From: Candidatus Peregrinibacteria bacterium RIFOXYB2_FULL_32_7
GTDB taxonomy: Bacteria > Patescibacteriota > Gracilibacteria > UBA1369 > GWF2-33-10
Direction of reading: 5' to 3'
Length of the DNA: 5,755 nucleotides
Assembly: GCA_001787465.1 (NCBI GenBank)
Contig: MFXJ01000090.1
Location: forward strand, 1-5,755
The translations under genes and the position numbers were made by a program. The notes below the pieces were generated by a model. It saw only the letters and a program-made list of their open reading frames with translations. It made no database searches and was not told where the DNA came from. Shown here in pieces: positions 4,678 through 5,755 of the stretch (its first letter is position 1; every line of letters starts with the position of its first letter).

Positions 4678-5592
4678 ATGAAAATAAAAAAATATTTGAT
4701 AGTTTTTATATTGTGCTTGCTCATTGTGCCTATTGTATCTAATGCGAAAATAACACAGGTAAAAAAAATTCTTAGCGGCAATACCTTTGTTACTGAGGCT
4801 AATGAAAAGATTCAACTAAGAGGTGTTAAAATTGCTAAACAAAATAAATGTTACGCCAAGCAAAGTAAAAAACAGTTAAGCCGTTTAATTCGTAATAAAA
4901 AAATTAGCATAAAAATACTTAACAAAAAAAATAAACGTTTTAAATTGGCTTATGTATATTTAGGCAAAAAATCAATAAATAAAAAAATGCAGGAAAAAAC
5001 TAAAGCCTTGATGAATAAATGCCAAGATACTGAAAAAGAAAATAATGATAGTGATGCCGTTAATAATAGCAAAATTGAAATTCCTAAAGATTTTGACGGA
5101 GACGGTGTTAATAGTAACGAAGATTGCGATGACTATGATAAAACTCTCAGTAAATATCAGTATTATTATTTAGACAATGATTATGATGGTTATGGTGATG
5201 CTGTAAAAAATAAGGAACTTTGTGCAAATAGCGCTCCTTTTGGTTATGCAAACAATAATACCGATTGCAACGACAATGATGGCGCTGTTCATGAAAATCA
5301 AATTTATTACGCGGATAACGATGACGATGGTTATGGTAGCTCTAGCGAAGATATTTCAATCTGTTCTAGCGAGTCTCCAACTGATTATGTTACAAATAAT
5401 TCCGATTTAGATGATAGTGATTACTTTAATGGTAATAACCCGACTTGCGGCTCTGATATTTATAACTGCTCTAATTTTTCAATACAGAGCGCAGCACAGG
5501 CTGTATATGATTATTGCGCGGCTCAAGGCTATGGCGATATTCACCGTTTAGATGCCGATAATAATGGCATGGCTTGTGAGAGTTTGCTTTAA
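4678..5592 (+). CDS. Secreted SNase-fold protein with MopE-type repeats and Excalibur domain
   Basis: A 304-residue exported protein. Residues 1-23 are a signal peptide (KIKK, hydrophobic core, SNA before the likely cut). Residues about 24-115 align with the staphylococcal-nuclease fold: V-x-K-I-L-S-G-N-T-F, then IQLRGVKIAK, then FKLAYVYLG and VN/IN-like INKKM. The usual catalytic residues appear lost: the DGDT Asp is Asn35, the RL(I/L) Arg is Gln46, the next Asp and Glu are Lys51 and Lys54, and the second Arg is shifted or missing. Nuclease activity is therefore doubtful. Residues 138-255 carry two and a half MopE-like metal-binding units with an exact 47-residue period (D166/D213, C150/C197/L244, C182/C229). 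Residues 261-304 form an Excalibur-type domain ending LDADNNGMACESLL. It probably binds calcium outside the cell. Whether it binds DNA or a wall component is unknown. Confidence 0.85.
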   Translation: MKIKKYLIVFILCLLIVPIVSNAKITQVKKILSGNTFVTEANEKIQLRGVKIAKQNKCYAKQSKKQLSRLIRNKKISIKILNKKNKRFKLAYVYLGKKSINKKMQEKTKALMNKCQDTEKENNDSDAVNNSKIEIPKDFDGDGVNSNEDCDDYDKTLSKYQYYYLDNDYDGYGDAVKNKELCANSAPFGYANNNTDCNDNDGAVHENQIYYADNDDDGYGSSSEDISICSSESPTDYVTNNSDLDDSDYFNGNNPTCGSDIYNCSNFSIQSAAQAVYDYCAAQGYGDIHRLDADNNGMACESLL

Positions 5593-5755
5593 TAAAAACA
5601 CCTCAACGCTCATGCTATTATCCCCCATTTTGTTGCCTAAACAATATGCGCGACCTGAATTTTTTACTATAAAAAACACAAAACATCAACTCCATTTCCC
5701 TCATTACTTAATTTTTATTAAATAATATAGTGTAGTAAGGGTGGGGTGACGGCTA
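5593..5755. other. Gene-free end of window, possible promoter and start of another element
   Basis: No coding region or terminator hairpin is seen after the TAA at 5590-5592. The sequence is AT-rich up to about 5730, with a TATAGT box at 5726-5731 (5 of 6 consensus) lacking a clear -35. It then turns abruptly G-rich (GGGTGGGGTGACGG) to the window edge. As in the upstream intergenic region, that change could mark a structured RNA or an element boundary, but too little is visible to decide. Confidence 0.3.

Noticed and set aside
5222..5410. Plus-strand open frame of 62 residues
   Set aside because: It is the shifted frame of the Asp/Asn-rich repeat region of the secreted protein (GAT/GAC/AAT read as ATG/ATA/ACA gives Met/Ile/Thr repeats).
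3684..5642. Direct repeat TTGCCTAAAC at 3684-3693 and 5633-5642, thought of as paired integron attC or att ends
   Set aside because: The attC consensus needs RYYYAAC and GTTRRRY partners, which are not present (there is an extra A), and 10-base repeats are expected by chance in a window of this size.
1..5755. CRISPR array, insertion sequence ends or toxin-antitoxin pair
   Set aside because: No regularly spaced repeats, no transposase-like frame and no terminal inverted repeats were found. The small genes do not match toxin or antitoxin patterns that I know.

Overview
The window is AT-rich, with genes at roughly 25-35% GC. It most probably comes from a member of the Candidate Phyla Radiation (Patescibacteria, Parcubacteria-like), or from a mobile element of one. 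This is inferred from several protein types that I associate with those genomes: a tiny protein with an acidic start of the form M-x-L-[ST]-D-[DE]-Q-I-x-E-F-Q-x-L-Y, a 75-residue basic protein beginning MRSIERRF, a DUF5659-like protein, a stand-alone P-loop ATPase with a C-terminal winged helix, and a secreted protein combining a nuclease fold, MopE-type repeats and an Excalibur domain. TGA ends four of the genes, so it is a normal stop codon, which argues against the Gracilibacteria/Absconditabacteria code. No start is preceded by a clear Shine-Dalgarno sequence.

Layout. Positions 1-3581 are coded on the minus strand. In transcription order they hold an unrecognised 390-residue protein (3581-2409), an 8-bp-stem terminator (2354-2331), a tight three-gene run of 92, 49 and 75 residues (2277-1602), a second terminator overlapping the last stop codon (1616-1593), a 422-residue ATPase (1546-278), and a gene cut by the window edge (235-1). 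The 49-residue gene (1993-1844) is easy to miss because of its size. These genes look like part of the accessory module of an integrative element, but no recombinase, relaxase or capsid gene is visible.

Positions 3582-3873 form a divergent intergenic region. It holds a promoter/operator-like inverted repeat and then a GC-rich block (about 57% G+C by hand count over 3711-3825) with an 11-bp perfect stem, two GAAA-tetraloop hairpins and a T-tract terminator. This is the most interesting part of the window: a candidate structured non-coding RNA of about 150 nt, or a structured leader controlling the next gene. I cannot match it to a known RNA family.

Positions 3874-5592 are coded on the plus strand and hold two genes for envelope or exported proteins. 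The first is a two-helix membrane protein with an extracytoplasmic domain. The second is a secreted protein with a nuclease-like fold that appears to have lost its catalytic residues, followed by calcium-binding-type repeats. The last 163 bases hold no gene. They become GC-rich at the very edge, where a new element may begin.
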